Assembly (NCBI GenBank): GCA_964596125.1
Contig: CAZQRP010000005.1
Span: 1-64,000 of the forward strand
Source of the DNA: CAZQRP01 sp964596125
GTDB lineage: Bacteria > Chloroflexota > Dehalococcoidia > GIF9 > UBA5629
Length of the DNA stretch: 64,000 nt
Direction of reading: 5' to 3'
In this document: piece after piece, positions 1-9,532 of the stretch
How the letters are laid out: the number at the start of each line of letters is the position of its first letter
Position numbering within the stretch: the first letter of the stretch is position 1
Translations under genes and position numbers: made by a program
Notes under the pieces: generated by a model
Database searches by the model: none
Told to the model about the DNA's origin: nothing
What the model saw: only the letters and a program-made list of their open reading frames with translations

Positions 1-58
1 AGTTTAGTAAAATGATAAGGAGGATAGTGTCCGCCATCAACTGAACCTATACAACATA

Positions 59-87
59 TTGACTATGATGCATAAGTATGCTATAAG
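59..87 (+). promoter_or_regulatory. possible sigma70-type promoter upstream of the TAXI receptor gene
   Basis: TTGACT at 59-64 and TATAAG at 82-87 are separated by 17 bp. The transcript would have a leader of more than 200 nt before the first gene. No other gene is seen in 1-319; the match is modest and could be chance. Confidence 0.3.
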
Positions 88-319
88 TGGGCTACGCCAA
101 TCTGGGTAAATGCCGAAGAGGGAGTAAATCTATAACCTTTCTGAGCTGCGTTACAAATCCCAATCTCTGTACACAACCAAGAGACGAGGAAGCTATGCTA
201 TCAAGAGCGCCTGAAAAGGCTATGAATTAATTGGAGTACCCACTTAAATACTGGGAGGTGGAAATATGATTAGGGCGTAAACAAAATCGTGAATATAATC
301 AACATGAGAGGAGGAGATT

Positions 320-1414
320 ATGAGAAAGATCCTTATCAGTTTATTATCGGCAATCTTGGTAGCAAGTCTGGCCTTGAGCTGTACCCCGCAGGCTCCTGAG
401 CCATCTCCAGCCCCAACACCTGTACCTACTCCTACACCAGCACCAAAGCCGCCAGAAAAACCACAGGTACAAAAGATTATTATTGCGGCTCTACCAGTGG
501 GTACTTCTGTATATTCCACGATGGTTGGAGTAAGCCAGCTCATTAATCAGTATAGCGGCGTTATATCTGTAGTTGAACCTGTCACCTCTCCATACGCTTG
601 GTTCGAGCTTATGGAGAAAGGAGAAATTCACCTGCAGCACCAACAGGCTACCGAAGCGTGGCACGTGTGGCAAGGTGAGGGAGGAAGATCATGGGAAGGA
701 ATATGGCCTGTTCCTAAACCATATAAAGAAATGCGCCTGCTCATGCAGACAAACAACATGTATTACAATTTCATTACAGGCACATTTACCGGTATAACCT
801 CCATACCCCAGCTTAAAGGCAAGAAAGTGGGCAGAATTTACCCTACGATACCAGCTACAGCTTATTCAGCAGCTATGTTGCGTGCTTATGGACTTGACCC
901 TGAAAAGGATGTCAAATCTTTAAAGTATCCCTTTACAACCCATGCACTGGCGGACCTTGTAGAAAAGAAGAACGATGCAGTAATTACTACAATGGGTGGC
1001 GGTAAAATTGTCGAGGTTGACGCCAAGGTAGGTGCTGTATGGCTTCCTTTCGATCCGGCAAAGATAGGAGTCGTACAGGAGCTTGAGCCCATGATTCAAT
1101 CTGGTGTTGGCCAGCCCTATGTACCCGGTGTCAAGCAACCGACACCAGCTATAGCAATTCCTAACTGGGAACTATGTGATAAAAGTCTATCTGATGAAGT
1201 AGCTTATGCCATTGTAAAAGCTCTTATGGAGCACGCTAAGGAACTTAGCAGGGCTACCTGGGAGTTTAACGAATGGGGGAAGGAAACAGCAATAGTTTCC
1301 AATACGTTCATGCCCTATCACCCTGGCGCTGTTAAATACTTCAAGGAAATAGGGATATGGACAAATGAACAGGAGGCACTTCAGCAAAAGCTGCTAGCCC
1401 AGTTACCTAAATAG
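320..1414 (+). CDS. TAXI-family TRAP transporter solute-binding lipoprotein
   Basis: Periplasmic/extracytoplasmic receptor of the TAXI (TRAP-associated extracytoplasmic immunogenic) family, expected to capture a small organic acid for uptake. The N-terminus is a lipoprotein signal with lipobox LALSC (Cys21), followed by a Pro-rich tether of about 25 residues and then the binding domain; the segment around residue 170 (GKKVGRIYPTIPATAYSAAM) is characteristic of the family. Length 364 aa fits. GAGGAG lies directly upstream of the ATG. No TRAP membrane subunits (DctQ/DctM) occur in the window, so the receptor is an orphan here. It sits upstream of a molybdoenzyme and a decarboxylase, suggesting an aromatic or other organic acid ligand; that is inference. 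Confidence 0.8.
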   Translation: MRKILISLLSAILVASLALSCTPQAPEPSPAPTPVPTPTPAPKPPEKPQVQKIIIAALPVGTSVYSTMVGVSQLINQYSGVISVVEPVTSPYAWFELMEKGEIHLQHQQATEAWHVWQGEGGRSWEGIWPVPKPYKEMRLLMQTNNMYYNFITGTFTGITSIPQLKGKKVGRIYPTIPATAYSAAMLRAYGLDPEKDVKSLKYPFTTHALADLVEKKNDAVITTMGGGKIVEVDAKVGAVWLPFDPAKIGVVQELEPMIQSGVGQPYVPGVKQPTPAIAIPNWELCDKSLSDEVAYAIVKALMEHAKELSRATWEFNEWGKETAIVSNTFMPYHPGAVKYFKEIGIWTNEQEALQQKLLAQLPK

Positions 1415-1497
1415 TGCCACAAGTTTTTCAGGTTACAACTCATATCCGGAGGTTATGCTATCTAAATATAAATTCGCGTAAAGGAGTGTTTCAAGTT

Positions 1498-3717
1498 ATG
1501 AGCAATGTGCAGGTGAAGAAGGCACTGTGCCGCTGGTGCCACAATCGTTGTCGGGTATCCGTATATGTTGAAAATGGGAAGCTAAAAAAGATAGAAGAGG
1601 ATAGTAGCGACCCGCGTGTTAAAATGATATATCCGCCAACCAAAGCTTGTTTGCGTCTGAATGGTGCGAAGCAATGGTTCTACCACCCGAACCGGCTAAG
1701 TTATCCGCTAAAACGAGCGGGTATCAGGGGTGAAGGCAAATGGCAACGGGTACCCTGGGATCAAGCTCTGGATGAAATAGCTTCGAAGTTAGACGAAATA
1801 AGGCGAAATTATGGTGCCGAGGCTGTGGCAACGTCAAGCGGAACAGCACGTACTGAGGATGTATACCGAAGTAGGTTTTTCAACCTGTTTGGAAGCCCGA
1901 ACTGGGTAGGGCAAGGCACGCACTGCTTTGCCCCCAACCTTGTTATGGCAGCAGCCATGTTTGGCTGGCCACCGCGATATAAGTCAGCACCTGAAAAAGC
2001 CAACTGCCTTATGATCTTTGGAATTGATCCCTCAAAAAGCATGTGGCGTATGTGGAAAGGGGTCAGAGATGCTAAAAAACGCGGTGCTCCAATTATCGTT
2101 ATAGACCCTCGCCCGACTGATACCACCAGAATGGCTGACCTCTGGCTCCAACCCCGCCCCGGCACTGATGGTGCCTTAATAATGGCAATGATGCACGTCA
2201 TAGTTTCCGAGGAACTCTACGATAAGGATTTCGTCAGGGACTGGTGCTATGGGTTTGATAAACTCGTAGAGAGAGTTAAAGAGTACTCACCGGAAAAGGT
2301 AGCCGAGATTACCTGGGTCTCCAGGGAGAATATAGAGAAGGCAGCAAGGCTTTATGCCCAGAACAGGCCGGCATGCACCTCAGACGGGATGGGGATTCAA
2401 CACCAGCATAGCTCAATTCAGACAATCCATGCAAGGTTTGCCCTTGCAGCTATTACCGGCAATATAGATATCGAGGGTGGGCAGGAGATACCAGGCCCGA
2501 ACTTGAATTTTATTGAAGGTGATGAGGTGGAACTCAATTCTAAACTGCCTCCCGATCAACGGAAGAAGCAAATGGGTTCAGACAGATTTCGATTGTTATC
2601 TTTACCTGGATATGAACTTGTCCAGCCTATGGCAAAAAAGACATGGGGCAAGGAGTTCGGGCATATAATCCACTTCTTTGCCGGTCATGGCCCTGATCTC
2701 TACCGGGCTATGATCACCGGCAAGCCCTATCCGATTAAAGCCATGATAACAATGTCAAGCAATCCGATGGTGACCCAGGCTAACACCAAACTGGTCTATC
2801 AGGCCCTGAAAAAACTGGACCTTTACGTCGTTGTCGACTTTTTCATGACGCCTTGTGCCGAACTTGCTGACTACGTGTTGCCAGCGACTTCGTGGCTCGA
2901 GAGGCCAGAAGTCGATGATTTTACCAACACCCATGAGAGACTGGTTGCCGGCGAGGCAGCACTGCCATCTATCGTCTCCGGCAAGTATGAGCGTAAAGAT
3001 GATTTCGAAATCTTGGGTGAACTGGGACGCCGTCTTGGTCAGGAGAAATACTGGCCGTGGAAAACTTTAGAGGAAGCCTACGATGAGCGCATAAGCCCCC
3101 TGGGCATGACTCATCGAGAATTCATGAGCAGGGGTGGGATCGATTTCCCTCAGCCAAAGTTTAAGACGTATGAGAAACAAGGATTTGGCACAACCACAGG
3201 TAAGGCTGAATTATACTCAACAGTCCTGGAAAAACTTGGCTACGACCCATTACCAAGCTGGGTAGAGCCCCCAGAAAGCCCCCTGAGCCGACCCGATATT
3301 GTCCGGGACTACCCGTTTATTTTAATCACTGGTGGTCGAACCCGAGGATATTTCCACTCGGAGTGGCGCCAGGTTGATTTTGTACGGAAGAAACACCCCG
3401 ATCCATTGGTCCAGCTCAACCGGAAGACAGCCACCGAACTCCAGATAAATGATGGTGACTGGGTCTGGATAGAGACCTTAAGAGGGAGATGTCGCCAGAA
3501 GGCTCAACTACTGGATAATATTCATCCCACAGTCGTGCACGCTGAGCATGGCTGGTGGTATCCTGAGATGCCGGGAGGAGAACCATGGCTGCGTGGTGTT
3601 TGGGAGTCAAATATAAATATCTGTATGGACGACGACCCAGACCATTGCAATCCCATCAGCGGCAACTGGCCGCTCAAGACAGCCTTATGTAAAGTATATA
3701 AGGCTACAGGATATTAG
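1498..3717 (+). CDS. molybdopterin (bis-MGD) oxidoreductase, DMSO reductase family catalytic subunit
   Basis: Large Mo/W enzyme of the DMSO reductase superfamily, 739 aa. An N-terminal [4Fe-4S] site is visible as C11-x2-C14-x3-C18-x32-C51. The metal-ligand loop reads GQGTHCFAPN, so C143 is the probable Mo/W ligand, as in the Cys-ligated members (NapA, acetylene hydratase types). The C-terminal molybdopterin-dinucleotide domain is present (GGRTRGYFHSEWRQ, EHGWWYPE). There is no Tat signal, so the enzyme should be cytoplasmic. The open frame extends upstream to a GTG at 1414, but AAGGAG at 1481-1486 points to ATG 1498. It is a paralogue of the enzyme at 46368. No small subunit is adjacent. The substrate cannot be told from sequence; hydroxylation/dehydroxylation of an organic acid is possible given the neighbours. 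Confidence 0.88.
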   Translation: MSNVQVKKALCRWCHNRCRVSVYVENGKLKKIEEDSSDPRVKMIYPPTKACLRLNGAKQWFYHPNRLSYPLKRAGIRGEGKWQRVPWDQALDEIASKLDEIRRNYGAEAVATSSGTARTEDVYRSRFFNLFGSPNWVGQGTHCFAPNLVMAAAMFGWPPRYKSAPEKANCLMIFGIDPSKSMWRMWKGVRDAKKRGAPIIVIDPRPTDTTRMADLWLQPRPGTDGALIMAMMHVIVSEELYDKDFVRDWCYGFDKLVERVKEYSPEKVAEITWVSRENIEKAARLYAQNRPACTSDGMGIQHQHSSIQTIHARFALAAITGNIDIEGGQEIPGPNLNFIEGDEVELNSKLPPDQRKKQMGSDRFRLLSLPGYELVQPMAKKTWGKEFGHIIHFFAGHGPDLYRAMITGKPYPIKAMITMSSNPMVTQANTKLVYQALKKLDLYVVVDFFMTPCAELADYVLPATSWLERPEVDDFTNTHERLVAGEAALPSIVSGKYERKDDFEILGELGRRLGQEKYWPWKTLEEAYDERISPLGMTHREFMSRGGIDFPQPKFKTYEKQGFGTTTGKAELYSTVLEKLGYDPLPSWVEPPESPLSRPDIVRDYPFILITGGRTRGYFHSEWRQVDFVRKKHPDPLVQLNRKTATELQINDGDWVWIETLRGRCRQKAQLLDNIHPTVVHAEHGWWYPEMPGGEPWLRGVWESNINICMDDDPDHCNPISGNWPLKTALCKVYKATGY

Positions 3718-4107
3718 ATAAACTATATTCATTAATAATTAAGCGCTACCCAATATAACTCGAATAGCTTTTGTGACACATTTTTCTCGCTATTAGTTCA
3801 TAATGAAGTCATTGGCCCCTCACAATGATTTTGCTATCAACCTGTCTGAAGCGTCTTTCAGGAAAAGGTTTTTTACTAAACCAGTGATAACAAACACATT
3901 ACCAATAACAATACATCATTCCTGTAAACAGTCGATAGCAGTCAGGACGACATACGACAAATTCACGAGCTTCCAGCATAATCATACGTATTCTTCATCG
4001 CATTCAAAGGTCAGGTCAATCATAAAAAGGCTTTGTATCATGGTGTTAATACAGCAGAGTACCGCTATGGCTCAATCAGATAGATGCCTTGAACACTTAT
4101 CTGATTG
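3718..4107 (+). other. non-coding gap before the IclR-type regulator
   Basis: About 390 bp without a supported gene. A 111-codon open frame at 3803-4138 has no ribosome site, no recognisable protein pattern and runs into the regulator's promoter, so it is not called. The end of the gap leads into the palindrome at 4108. Confidence 0.5.
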
Positions 4108-4121
4108 TATAGTATACTATA
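4108..4121. promoter_or_regulatory. perfect 14-bp palindrome, putative operator
   Basis: TATAGTATACTATA is a perfect palindrome centred 33 bp upstream of the IclR-family start at 4148. IclR proteins bind short palindromes as dimers and usually repress themselves, so this is a plausible autoregulatory operator overlapping the -10 region. The function is inferred from position and symmetry only. Confidence 0.5.
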
Positions 4122-4147
4122 TTGAAAAGGAAACATAGTTTCTCATT

Positions 4148-4948
4148 ATGCAACAACAAAACTACATCAAGTCTTTAAAAAATGTGATTGACATATTAGA
4201 CTGCTTTACTGTAGATAAGGATTCTATGAGCGTTTCCGAAATTTCACACGAACTGGGTAAGAATAAAGGCACAATCTCAAAAATACTGTCTACACTGGCA
4301 GTCTATAACATGGTAGTTAAATCTGAACTCAGTGGTAAATACTCTATCGGCTCAAAAATGGTGCACTGGGCATCCTTGGTGCGTGTTGAGCTTAGAACAA
4401 TAGCCAGGCCTTATTTGCAGGAAATAAAGAAAAAGACTAACGAGACAGCATCAATATTTGTTATCGAGGGGAGCGAGCGCATTTGCTTAGATGTCGTGGA
4501 AAGCACTCATGAAATACGGTTCGGTTTTAATGTTGGACAAAAATACCCCATCTATGCAGGATCGGCAGGTAAGGTACTTCTCGCTTACTTGCCTAAAGAT
4601 AAACGAGATGCAGTTCTGAAGAAGACTGAACTTATCAAGGTTGGACCTAAAACTATTACTGACCGGGAAGAGTTGGAACATGAACTGGAGTCGATTCGAA
4701 ATCAAGGCTTTAGCGTAAGTTTTGAGGAACGTGCATCTTCTGGTGCATCCGTTTCTGCACCGATAAGAAATGAGAAAGGTGACGTCATTGCAGCGCTTGT
4801 TGTCGGAGCGCCGAGTGTACGAATGGACCAACTAAAAATAGAGAAATATGTCAGGCTTTTGACGGACACTGCGGATAAAATCTCCCGAGAACTGGGCTAT
4901 CAGCCGATACAACACCCATGTAACAAGTCTATAAGAGTATCGAAATAA
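4148..4948 (+). CDS. IclR-family transcriptional regulator
   Basis: DNA-binding regulator, 266 aa, a standard IclR length. Residues about 8-70 form the winged HTH (SVSEISHELGKNKGTISKIL), and residues about 80-250 are the effector domain, with the conserved GQKYPIYAGSAGKVLLAYL stretch and a C-terminal ISRELGY. IclR members usually control nearby catabolic or uptake genes in response to an aromatic or organic acid. It lies between the molybdoenzyme and the UbiD/amidohydrolase pair, all on the plus strand, so these are its likely targets. A 14-bp palindrome lies just upstream. The ribosome site is weak (AAAAGG about 18 nt before ATG). Confidence 0.88.
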   Translation: MQQQNYIKSLKNVIDILDCFTVDKDSMSVSEISHELGKNKGTISKILSTLAVYNMVVKSELSGKYSIGSKMVHWASLVRVELRTIARPYLQEIKKKTNETASIFVIEGSERICLDVVESTHEIRFGFNVGQKYPIYAGSAGKVLLAYLPKDKRDAVLKKTELIKVGPKTITDREELEHELESIRNQGFSVSFEERASSGASVSAPIRNEKGDVIAALVVGAPSVRMDQLKIEKYVRLLTDTADKISRELGYQPIQHPCNKSIRVSK

Positions 4949-5159
4949 GCAAGCGTAATGAAATAACGGGGACGAATGGATACGTTGATACTGGCATAAG
5001 CAAGATTACTCCAAAAAGATGAGGAGGCGCTTCATCATTGCTGGACTTCGGGACGCTCTGTCAGCCACTCTTGCCAGGGTAGCCAGTCAAGAGTAAAAGG
5101 CTATTGTAAAGTAATTGTAGCTAATGAAGTTTTTATAATATTTATAAGGAGGTTTAGAT

Positions 5160-6599
5160 ATGTCATACAAGGACCTGCGAGATTGGCTTCGCAAAGTAGA
5201 AGAAATGGAAGAACTAAAGAGGCTCGATGGGATCGATTGGGATGAAGAGATCGGATTAATTCGGTTTCTGGCACGGACCAAAAAAACAGATGCACCGGCA
5301 GTGTTATTCGATAATATCAAGGGATACCCTAGGGGTTACAGAATACTAACCGGTGCTCCAAGCTCCAAGCGCCGTTTACTCATGACTGCTCATGCCAGAG
5401 AAGCAACCACAAACATGGAAATCGTCGACTCCCTACGCGAAAAAATGAAGAACAACAAACCAATACCGCCCAAAGTGGTGAAAACAGGCCCTGTGCTTGA
5501 GAATGTCCAGAAAGGTAAAGATATTGATCTGTTTAAATTCCCGGTGCCTAAGTGGCACAAGTATGATGCTGGCCGCTATATCGGTACATTCAACTGCGTG
5601 GTAACCAGAGACCCTGACGAGGGATGGGTCAATCTAGGCACTTATCGATCGATGATCTACGACAAGAATACTATACTTAACTTCATGGACCCGGGACAAC
5701 ACGGACGCATTCATCGGGACAAATATTTCGCCCGCGGACAAGCCATGCCCGTTGTCTTTCTTTTTGGCTGTGATCCCATATTACCATTGATGGGTGGAAC
5801 GGAAGCCCCCTGGGGAGTAAGTGAATACGATTATGCCGGTGGGCTAAAGGGGGAGCCTATCGAAGTAATAGAAGGAGAATATACCGGTCTCCCCATACCG
5901 GCAGCAGCTGAGATAGCGATTGAAGCCGAGGCTTTACCCGATGAGGCTAAGGTCGAGGGACCTTTTGCGGAATTCACCGGTCATTATGGGAGCGCTCCCC
6001 GTCCCGAACCCGTTATCAAAGTCAAATCCGTGATGCACAGAAACGATCCCATCCTTCTTGGACTGCTTGGAGCCGGGCTAAGCCCAAAGGGTCTTACCAG
6101 CGATAGGGTCAATCATTTGTCAATGATCAAGAGCGCCAATATATGGAACCAGCTAGAAGAAGCAGGCATCCCCGATATCAAAGGAGTATGGGTCCACCCG
6201 GCTGGCTTTTATATGTGGGTTGTCGTCTCCATCAAGCAGCGATACCCGGGACATGCCAAGCAAGTAGCAATGATGGCCAGCGCTTGTGTTGCCGGCGACT
6301 ACTACGGGAGATATGTAATTGTTGTAGATGAAGATATCGATCCGAGCTATGACTTCGGTGTTATCTGGGCCCTGGGTAACCGGAGCAATCCGGAAAGAAG
6401 TCTTGATATTGTAAGAGAGATGAGGGGTGGTTTACTGGATGTTGGAGTACCACCGGGAGAAAGAGGACTAACAAGTAAAGCCCTCATTAATGCCTGTATC
6501 CCCTATGACCAGTTGGAGACCTTCCCAAGGGTAGCCAGGTTTGATCCTGAGCTCCGTAAGAAAGTTATAGATAAATACGGTGATGCCCTATTTGAATAG
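5160..6599 (+). CDS. UbiD-family prenylated-FMN (de)carboxylase
   Basis: Reversible decarboxylase of the UbiD family, which uses prenylated FMN to add or remove CO2 on aromatic or unsaturated acids. The catalytic signature is present: R163 in LGTYRSMIYD, and E266 and E271 in EGPFAEFTGHY, matching the Arg-Glu-Glu network with the usual five-residue spacing between the glutamates; N145 and H185 are probable Mn/prFMN contacts. Length 479 aa is normal. AAGGAGG at 5147-5153 precedes the ATG. No UbiX flavin prenyltransferase gene is in the window. The downstream amidohydrolase, 40 bp away, belongs to a family rich in non-oxidative decarboxylases, so the pair probably processes an aromatic acid; substrate unknown. 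Confidence 0.9.
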   Translation: MSYKDLRDWLRKVEEMEELKRLDGIDWDEEIGLIRFLARTKKTDAPAVLFDNIKGYPRGYRILTGAPSSKRRLLMTAHAREATTNMEIVDSLREKMKNNKPIPPKVVKTGPVLENVQKGKDIDLFKFPVPKWHKYDAGRYIGTFNCVVTRDPDEGWVNLGTYRSMIYDKNTILNFMDPGQHGRIHRDKYFARGQAMPVVFLFGCDPILPLMGGTEAPWGVSEYDYAGGLKGEPIEVIEGEYTGLPIPAAAEIAIEAEALPDEAKVEGPFAEFTGHYGSAPRPEPVIKVKSVMHRNDPILLGLLGAGLSPKGLTSDRVNHLSMIKSANIWNQLEEAGIPDIKGVWVHPAGFYMWVVVSIKQRYPGHAKQVAMMASACVAGDYYGRYVIVVDEDIDPSYDFGVIWALGNRSNPERSLDIVREMRGGLLDVGVPPGERGLTSKALINACIPYDQLETFPRVARFDPELRKKVIDKYGDALFE

Positions 6600-6639
6600 C
6601 ACATAGGTCGGACCACTTAGCAGGCGGGAAGCAGGCAAA

Positions 6640-7623
6640 ATGACAGGTCAAAAAAGAGCAGAGATGATCGATATCTTCACGCATATCTTACCGCCCAAAT
6701 ATAAGGACGAATTAGATAAAAGAGCCAGACACAGTTTCTTACACGAACAAAACAGTCACACTCCTGCATTATGGGACATAGAGGCAAGATTCCGGATTAT
6801 GGACAAGCACGAAGGACTGAAGCATGTATTAACTGTTGCTCTGCCCCCACTGGAATACGTTGTCGATAGCAAAGATGCCATCGATCTTGCCCGAATAGCC
6901 AATGATGAGATGGCTGAGCTGGTCACAAAATATCCGGACCGGTTTATTGCTGCGGCAGCTTGCTTACCTATGAACAATATCGATGCCGCTTTACAGGAGA
7001 CGGAAAGGGCCATAAAAGAGCTGAACTTTAAAGGGGTACAGGTATTTACGCCGGTTAACGGCAGACCACTGGATTCTCTTGAATTCATGCCCCTTTATAA
7101 AAAGATGTCCGAACATGATCTGCCAATCTGGATTCACCCGGTTAGAGACCGCGACCACCCGGACTACAGCGGAGAAAACCATTCAAGATACGGACTATTT
7201 ATGGCAATCGGATGGCCTTATGAAACCACTGCGGCTATGGGTCGTTTGGTTTTCGGCGGTGTACTGGAAAAGTATCCCGATATCAAGTTTATCACACATC
7301 ACTGCGGAGGTATGCTACCCTTTTTTATACAGAGAATCGGTGTTTCGGGTAGACCCTGGTTAAGTAAACCATCCATAGAATATTTCAAGAAGTTCTATGG
7401 CGATACTGCATTAAATGGGAGTATACCTGCTTTACTGTGTGGCTACGCTTTCTGGGGTGCCGACCATTTGGTCTTCGGCACCGATATGCCCTACGGCGGT
7501 ACAGAACGCGGCAATACGACTGAAATAACAATAAGCGATGTAGAAGCGATGGACCTATCTGATTCCGATAAAGTAAAGATCTTGAGCGGTAATGCGAAGA
7601 AGCTCTTAAGATTACCAGAGTAG
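6640..7623 (+). CDS. ACMSD-type amidohydrolase (amidohydrolase 2 family)
   Basis: TIM-barrel metal-dependent hydrolase/decarboxylase related to aminocarboxymuconate-semialdehyde and gamma-resorcylate decarboxylases, 327 aa. Metal-site residues visible are H15 (IDIFTHILP), H166 (IWIHP), H220/H221 (ITHHCGG) and D282 (FGTDMPYG). The first motif is normally HxH but reads F13-T-H15, so one usual metal ligand is missing; some family members carry other residues there, and activity is still possible. A second start at M9 (6664) would give the more typical short N-terminus. It follows the UbiD gene by 40 bp and probably shares its transcript. A hydrolase or a decarboxylase role are both possible. Confidence 0.82.
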   Translation: MTGQKRAEMIDIFTHILPPKYKDELDKRARHSFLHEQNSHTPALWDIEARFRIMDKHEGLKHVLTVALPPLEYVVDSKDAIDLARIANDEMAELVTKYPDRFIAAAACLPMNNIDAALQETERAIKELNFKGVQVFTPVNGRPLDSLEFMPLYKKMSEHDLPIWIHPVRDRDHPDYSGENHSRYGLFMAIGWPYETTAAMGRLVFGGVLEKYPDIKFITHHCGGMLPFFIQRIGVSGRPWLSKPSIEYFKKFYGDTALNGSIPALLCGYAFWGADHLVFGTDMPYGGTERGNTTEITISDVEAMDLSDSDKVKILSGNAKKLLRLPE

Positions 7624-7750
7624 ACAGGGTTCTCCAAATTGACTGCGGTCATTAACATTAAAGGTATTACTGTAAGAATATTTATTATTCCGTCTTTACC
7701 ATTACCAATTCGATATTGTCTGTGTGTCTAACAAAAAATGAAACTATAAA

Positions 7751-7776
7751 GCGGGCTCCAACCTGTCAGAGCCCGC
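7751..7776 (-). terminator. hairpin terminator between convergent genes
   Basis: GCGGGCTC at 7751-7758 pairs with GAGCCCGC at 7769-7776 (8-bp GC-rich stem, 10-nt loop). On the minus strand it is followed by TTTATAG and a T-rich run, which fits intrinsic termination of the GltB-like gene; it may also stop the plus-strand UbiD/amidohydrolase transcript. Confidence 0.7.
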
Positions 7777-7797
7777 TTACATAGTTGGACGGTATTC

Positions 7798-9390
7798 TTA
7801 ACTCTCTAAAATCGCCATTGCCTCTTCCCTGTAGGCATCCATCAAATAGGGTATTCCAGTGACTTTAGCACATTCTTCTGTCAATGACATAAGCTCCCGC
7901 CTTGTAATAGTAGGCACGCTGAAACACCTGGCACCTGCCATTAACTGCTGCAAGCCTACTCTAATCTTCTCACTGTAACTGTAAATTCCAATAGCGCCAA
8001 GAGGGATATTCTTAATCTCATTAGCACCCACTATATTCTTTACGTCTTCATAGCAGAAAAAGATCTCTTCCGGGGTGGAGCCAAACTGGCTAACCGTATT
8101 GGGTAACTTGCCATCCTTAATCCACTGGCCTATATTCTTGCCAACCATACCGGGAATCATCAAAGCCCTCCCCATGCAAACTGCCTTGGTAAAAGGTGCA
8201 CCGAGGGCAAGTGCTTTAAATACGCCATCCTCGCTGCTGAATCCACCGGCAAAGGCAATGTCAGGCACCCGCTCACCCTTATCGGCTAGCTTCCTGGCAA
8301 ACTCAGAAGCGGCAGCGTGCAGGTAGAGACTCGGCATACCCCATTCCTCCATCATTCGCCAGGGGCTCATACCGGTCCCGCCCGGGGCACCGTCAATAGT
8401 AAGCAGGTCGATCTTCGCTTTCGAGCCCCACTTGATGGCCATGGCCAGCTCGCGAAGACCATAGGCGCCGGTCTTTAAGGTAACGCGCTTAAATCCCAGG
8501 TTCCGCAATCGCTGGACTTCCGCATAGAAACCTTCTTCACTAATAAAACCAAGGCGGCTGTGACGTTCAAACTCCTTAAGGGCTCCTCCCTTGAAGGCTG
8601 CCTGGTTAATGGGATTTGAAGGGTCCGGAGTAACAATGTATCCACGTTTCTGAAGCTCCAATGCCCTCTCCAGGCTGCCGACCTTGATTTCCCCACCGAT
8701 ACATTTGGCACCCTGCCCCCATTTTAATTCGATGGTATTCAGGCCGTGCTTCTTACTGATGTACTCGGCAACGCCCAATCTGGTATCCTCCACATTCATC
8801 TGGACCAGTAATTCACCGTACCCCTGATGGTATCGGCGATACACTTCGATTCTTCGGTCCAAATCCGGTGCTACACTGACTTTACCGTTTGAATCAAATT
8901 TAAGCTGCGGATCGATTCCCGCCACGTTTTCACCGCAGACCAGCGTGACACCACTGATGGCAGCCCCGACAGCAAAATGATCCCAGTTCTTGCGAGCGAT
9001 CTCCGTGGAACCCAGAGCACCGGTAAAGATAGGTGCCTTCATTTTGACTTTGATGTCCCAGCCATACTCGGTCTCCGTATTTACTCCCGGAAAAGTAGCA
9101 GTATCAGGATCTCCGACAACGCCGGGGGGTAGACCTTCGGCGCCCAAAGCATACCCTTGTATATTAAGGTGCGAATAATCAACGGGGTAGTCCTTATCAC
9201 CTCCGGCAGTAACTTCGCCAAAGGGACCTGGGTAGATCAGTTCCCGACCGCGGAAGGTTGCTTTAAATACCTCGCAGTTCCCCGTGCAGCCATCAATGCA
9301 GCGAGTACAGATACCGCTCATGGGTACTACACTCCTGGAACGGTTGGCAGTCCTGGTGGCATCATTTGCATTTGGTCGTTGTAAATTCAT
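7798..9390 (-). CDS. FMN-binding glutamate synthase-family protein (GltB-like)
   Basis: Single-domain relative of the FMN-binding synthase domain of glutamate synthase, similar in layout to archaeal-type GltB proteins, about 530 aa. A Cys-rich N-terminus (CTRCIDGCTGNC) precedes the barrel, and the FMN/Fe-S region contains IDLLTIDGAPGGTGMSPW and FAGGFSSEDGVFKALALGA. There is no N-terminal glutaminase domain, so it cannot make ammonia from glutamine alone and may work with another amidotransferase or on another substrate. ATG at 9390 is preferred because GAGGAG lies about 9 nt upstream; a TTG two codons earlier is possible. It lies downstream of hisF and an NrpR-like regulator on the same strand, which fits a nitrogen-related role. 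Confidence 0.8.
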   Translation of the reverse strand: MNLQRPNANDATRTANRSRSVVPMSGICTRCIDGCTGNCEVFKATFRGRELIYPGPFGEVTAGGDKDYPVDYSHLNIQGYALGAEGLPPGVVGDPDTATFPGVNTETEYGWDIKVKMKAPIFTGALGSTEIARKNWDHFAVGAAISGVTLVCGENVAGIDPQLKFDSNGKVSVAPDLDRRIEVYRRYHQGYGELLVQMNVEDTRLGVAEYISKKHGLNTIELKWGQGAKCIGGEIKVGSLERALELQKRGYIVTPDPSNPINQAAFKGGALKEFERHSRLGFISEEGFYAEVQRLRNLGFKRVTLKTGAYGLRELAMAIKWGSKAKIDLLTIDGAPGGTGMSPWRMMEEWGMPSLYLHAAASEFARKLADKGERVPDIAFAGGFSSEDGVFKALALGAPFTKAVCMGRALMIPGMVGKNIGQWIKDGKLPNTVSQFGSTPEEIFFCYEDVKNIVGANEIKNIPLGAIGIYSYSEKIRVGLQQLMAGARCFSVPTITRRELMSLTEECAKVTGIPYLMDAYREEAMAILES

Positions 9391-9532
9391 TCTCAATTAC
9401 TCCTCTTTATTTGATTTATTCAGAAACATAGCCTTTTACTATTCAACAAGTATTTAATTTTGCCCGCTAATTTGCTATTCAATGTCCGAATGAGGGTACC
9501 CGATGTGGCTGAGGGATGGCATTCAGACAATC

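Noticed and set aside
266..280. Four-codon frame (ATG ATT AGG GCG TAA) with GGAGG upstream of the TAXI gene
   Set aside because: Too short for a product; may be chance, and no regulatory logic can be shown.
3803..4138. 111-codon frame upstream of the IclR gene
   Set aside because: No ribosome site, no protein-like pattern, and it runs through the presumed promoter and operator.
4995..5100. Possible riboswitch before the UbiD gene
   Set aside because: Some self-complementary segments occur, but they do not match any riboswitch consensus I can recall and no terminator follows.
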